Source: Paenibacillus thermotolerans
Lineage (GTDB): Bacteria; Bacillota; Bacilli; Paenibacillales; YIM-B00363
Assembly (NCBI RefSeq): GCF_028745515.1
Contig: NZ_JAQZSG010000003.1
Span: 62,001-126,000, forward strand
Direction: 5' to 3'
DNA: 64,000 bases
Part shown: positions 61,736 to 64,000 of the stretch, in pieces
Position numbering within the stretch: the stretch's first letter is position 1
Layout: every line of letters starts with the position of its first letter
Notes under the pieces: generated by a model
What the model saw: only the letters and a program-made list of their open reading frames with translations
The model's database searches: none
Told to the model about the DNA's origin: nothing
Program-made: the position numbers and the translations under genes

Positions 61736-62818
61736 CTACAACGTCTCGACCTTTACCGGTTTTCCTTCACGGATCGAACGGCGGACGGCTTCCAGCGTCG
61801 CGATCGTATTGTAACCGTCTCTCGCATCGGGGGACGCGTGCTTCCCTGCCGCTATCGACCTGGCGAAATGCTCCGCATAGTTTACGAACTCCCCCGCATG
61901 ATGATTGACGCCTTCAAATTGAAAGTAATGGTATATGTCCTCGAAATATGTTTCTACCTTTTCCCGCTCGCCTTCGTATTTAATAATGGACTCCAGTTGC
62001 GGATATTTAGCGATATACGTCCCTTTCTCGCCATAAGCGGCCACCTCGATCCAAGGCCGCTGCTGATGCGGCTGCTCCAACCCGTAAAAGCCAAGCACCC
62101 TGCCTATTTTGCCGGACTTGAACTTCATATTGACGATAAACGTATCGTATCCTTGAAAATTCGCCGCTTTTCCGGCTAAGGAAAGGCTTGCATAAGCGAA
62201 TACTTCTACGGCGTCTCCCATATACCACCGAATCAAGTCGACCGGGTGGGAGCAGCAGGCGAACAGCAAGTCGAAGCCGCCCTCCCTCGCCCAAGGCCGA
62301 TTGTTATAAAACCAGCGCATATCGTGCACATACTGGGTTTCCGCAAAGCTCAGCTCTCCGAGCTTTCCCGATTCGAACGCTCTCCGCTGCTCCTGCATCG
62401 GACCGAAAAAACGGGAGCTTTGCCCTACCATGAGCTTCGTTCGGGGATTCGCTTCCGTAAACCGGATGACTTCCTTCGCTTCCTCCAGCGAATTGACAAG
62501 CGGCTTTGTGCACAATACGTGCTTCCCCGCGGCAATGCATGCTTGAATATGCTGCAGATGCAGCTGATCCGGCGTGTAGATGGCGATAATATCGATGTCT
62601 TCCCGGGCCGCCATATCCTCCAGCCGAGTATAGCCGTATGGAACGGCGTACAAGCTTTGGATTTGCGCGACGAGTGTCTCGTTAACGTCGCATACGGCGA
62701 CCACGCGAAGCTCCGGATGTCCGTGCAGCCCTTTCACCAACGCCTTGCCTTCTCCAAGTCCGATCACGCCGATGCCGAACGTCTTGCCGATTGCCGTAAA
62801 TCGCCCATGCCCTTCCAT
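61736..62818 (-). CDS. Gfo/Idh/MocA-family oxidoreductase
   Basis: About 360 residues. Rossmann start IGVIGLGEGKALVKG near 15, the catalytic Lys in VLCTKPLVNSLEEA near 105 (Thr replaces the usual Glu of EKP), and a C-terminal alpha/beta domain with CCSHPVDLIRW. Such enzymes oxidise or reduce sugars and inositols with NAD(P). ATG 62818 shares its A with the TAA stop of the upstream gene (TAATG), so translation is coupled to it. It probably transforms a sugar released by the neighbouring glycosidase. Confidence 0.9.
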   Translation of the reverse strand: MEGHGRFTAIGKTFGIGVIGLGEGKALVKGLHGHPELRVVAVCDVNETLVAQIQSLYAVPYGYTRLEDMAAREDIDIIAIYTPDQLHLQHIQACIAAGKHVLCTKPLVNSLEEAKEVIRFTEANPRTKLMVGQSSRFFGPMQEQRRAFESGKLGELSFAETQYVHDMRWFYNNRPWAREGGFDLLFACCSHPVDLIRWYMGDAVEVFAYASLSLAGKAANFQGYDTFIVNMKFKSGKIGRVLGFYGLEQPHQQRPWIEVAAYGEKGTYIAKYPQLESIIKYEGEREKVETYFEDIYHYFQFEGVNHHAGEFVNYAEHFARSIAAGKHASPDARDGYNTIATLEAVRRSIREGKPVKVETL

Positions 62819-64000
62819 TAAGACGCACCGCCTTTCTTGCCGCTTCGCTCCAACAAGTGCTTCAAGCATGCTTCAAGCAAATAACGTCCGCCGGGATTGT
62901 ACGCAATACCGGACGGTTGGCTGCCCAGCCCGCCTTCGAACCGCAGCGTCGTCGCCAGCAGCTTCCCTTCGCCGACTTCCGTTTCGAATAAGTAGCTGTC
63001 AAGCGCAAACATCCTTGCGTCGAGCCGCTCCATCAGCGGCATATGGGCCGGAAGCTTTTCCCGGTCGAATACCGTGTCCGAAGCGATGCCGAACATCGTC
63101 AGCGAAGTATGATCCTGATGCGGATAAGCGTCCATTACGGGGTGACGGTAATAAAGCTGCAGCGACTCTCTCCAAAACGGCATCGGCTTGACGTCGAAAT
63201 ATCCGTTCGATCCGCGCTGCACATACAATACCCGCCCGCCGTCATTCATAAAGCGCTCGTGCTCTTCCCGAAGGAAGGTCGTTACGATGACGCAAGCACC
63301 TTCGAAGGAGGCGTGACGCGAGGAAGATCGCTTCATGTCGGGGTACAGCTTCTCCAAGCCGGCGAATATCCCCGCCGGATCGTCGACCGCTACGGCGGCT
63401 TGCTCCTCCGCTGTAAGCTTCGGATGCGGGAATACGCAGAACGTCCATTCGTTGCATATGCGCTGTGACGGCTCGCTCCCCCACGACAGCTCTGCGAATA
63501 ACGTGACCGTCGTCGGTTGATCCGTCTCAGGGGCGGCGACCTCGATTACGCCGATTTCCTTCGCTTCGCCTGCATTCAGCTCGATCGAAGCGAATTCGCC
63601 GCGCGCCAAAGGCGCATCGCTTCCGGCCGTATGCACGCTCCATCGGAGCTGTCCTCCCTGAATCGGCGTTCCGGCATCGTAATGGGATACAAAGAAATGC
63701 GGACGTATAAACTCCCTCGCCACGTAATTATAAGGGTCCCATCGAATAAGCCGGTCTCCCCCGTTCACCCAATTTCTCCGATGGTCCCAAGTCAGCGTAA
63801 TGACAGTGTCTTCGTTAAAGCGTCTAAGCAGCTCCGGCTTCTGCTTCGGCTGTCCCAAATCGTCAAACACGGCGCTTGACGCGATCGGCGTATCCTTGAT
63901 CGAAGTAAGCACATATCCCGTCACCTTTCGGTACGTTCTGACGAGCTCCAGCACCGATTTGCGGTAGACGTAGCCGCTTTTGTTCGCATTTTGCCATAAA
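62818..64000 (-). CDS. GH2-like glycosidase/sugar-binding protein, N-terminus beyond window
   Basis: The frame is open to base 64000; about 393 C-terminal residues are visible and the start lies outside. SGYVYRKSVLELVRTYRKVT then TSIKDTPIASSAVFDDLGQP matches the end of the barrel of GH2-like enzymes; the rest comprises beta-sandwich segments (FVSHYDAGTPIQGGQLRW) and a C-terminal alpha/beta region. Catalytic residues are outside the window, so the exact family is open. It is coupled to the oxidoreductase gene. Confidence 0.68.
   Translation of the reverse strand, partial: LWQNANKSGYVYRKSVLELVRTYRKVTGYVLTSIKDTPIASSAVFDDLGQPKQKPELLRRFNEDTVITLTWDHRRNWVNGGDRLIRWDPYNYVAREFIRPHFFVSHYDAGTPIQGGQLRWSVHTAGSDAPLARGEFASIELNAGEAKEIGVIEVAAPETDQPTTVTLFAELSWGSEPSQRICNEWTFCVFPHPKLTAEEQAAVAVDDPAGIFAGLEKLYPDMKRSSSRHASFEGACVIVTTFLREEHERFMNDGGRVLYVQRGSNGYFDVKPMPFWRESLQLYYRHPVMDAYPHQDHTSLTMFGIASDTVFDREKLPAHMPLMERLDARMFALDSYLFETEVGEGKLLATTLRFEGGLGSQPSGIAYNPGGRYLLEACLKHLLERSGKKGGAS

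Overview
The window looks like a chromosomal segment of a spore-forming, plant-polymer-degrading Bacillota of the Paenibacillaceae type (Paenibacillus or Cohnella-like). The evidence is moderate GC, strong GGAGG-type ribosome binding sites, three CUT1 sugar importers without their own ATPase, lipoprotein binding proteins, an SLH-domain surface protein, a probable spore-coat polysaccharide operon and many LacI/ROK regulators. Genes are dense and nearly all on the minus strand; only the SLH protein (9373-10797) and a replication-relaxation-type protein (25860-26564) are on the plus strand. No rRNA, tRNA, CRISPR array or intact transposase was seen.

Layout, left to right. (1) 1-9.2 kb: DUF488 protein (cut by the edge), then an operon read from right to left: LacI regulator, Tat-type lipoprotein binding protein, two permeases, GH116 beta-glycosidase and a CobW/G3E GTPase whose GTG start overlaps the glycosidase stop; beside it an alpha/beta hydrolase. 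(2) 9.3-25.6 kb: a putative synthase-dependent exopolysaccharide locus: membrane-anchored GH5-like enzyme, HEAT-repeat membrane protein, processive GT2 synthase, pseudo-receiver protein, UDP-sugar dehydrogenase, GH18-like barrel protein, GlmU pyrophosphorylase domain, GlmM, and a secreted tail-fibre-like protein. An SLH-anchored homologue of the barrel protein lies convergently at one end, and a large MHYT-PAS-GAF-LuxR membrane transcription factor lies upstream at the other. (3) 25.9-32.6 kb: replication-relaxation-like gene, then an operon with two DUF2642 proteins, two tandem-duplicated GT2 proteins, a UDP-sugar dehydrogenase and an epimerase, resembling the ytcABC spore-coat glycan genes of Bacillus subtilis. 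(4) 32.9-39.9 kb: esterase, cupin phosphoglucose isomerase, PhyH dioxygenase, and an amino-sugar cassette (ROK regulator, NagB-like isomerase, ROK kinase, GH4 glycosidase). (5) 40.2-52.3 kb: giant secreted beta-helix protein, GH38-like enzyme, LacI, two permeases, lipoprotein binding protein and a PhyH dioxygenase, under a sigma-A promoter with a cre-like site. (6) 52.7-64 kb: a 190-bp hairpin-bounded element resembling a non-autonomous IS200/IS605 derivative, aldo/keto reductase, VOC protein, a palindrome array, a second beta-helix protein with its own LacI regulator, an LplA/B/C-type importer, a Gfo/Idh/MocA oxidoreductase and the end of a GH2-like glycosidase.

Overall logic: each importer sits with glycosidases and a local regulator, which suggests separate circuits for uptake and breakdown of plant or microbial glycans. 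The two biosynthetic loci (vegetative exopolysaccharide and spore-coat polysaccharide) each carry a nucleotide-sugar dehydrogenase and GT2 enzymes, predicting acidic polymers. The exopolysaccharide locus is the best candidate for an undescribed system. All assignments come from reading the sequence; no database search was run.
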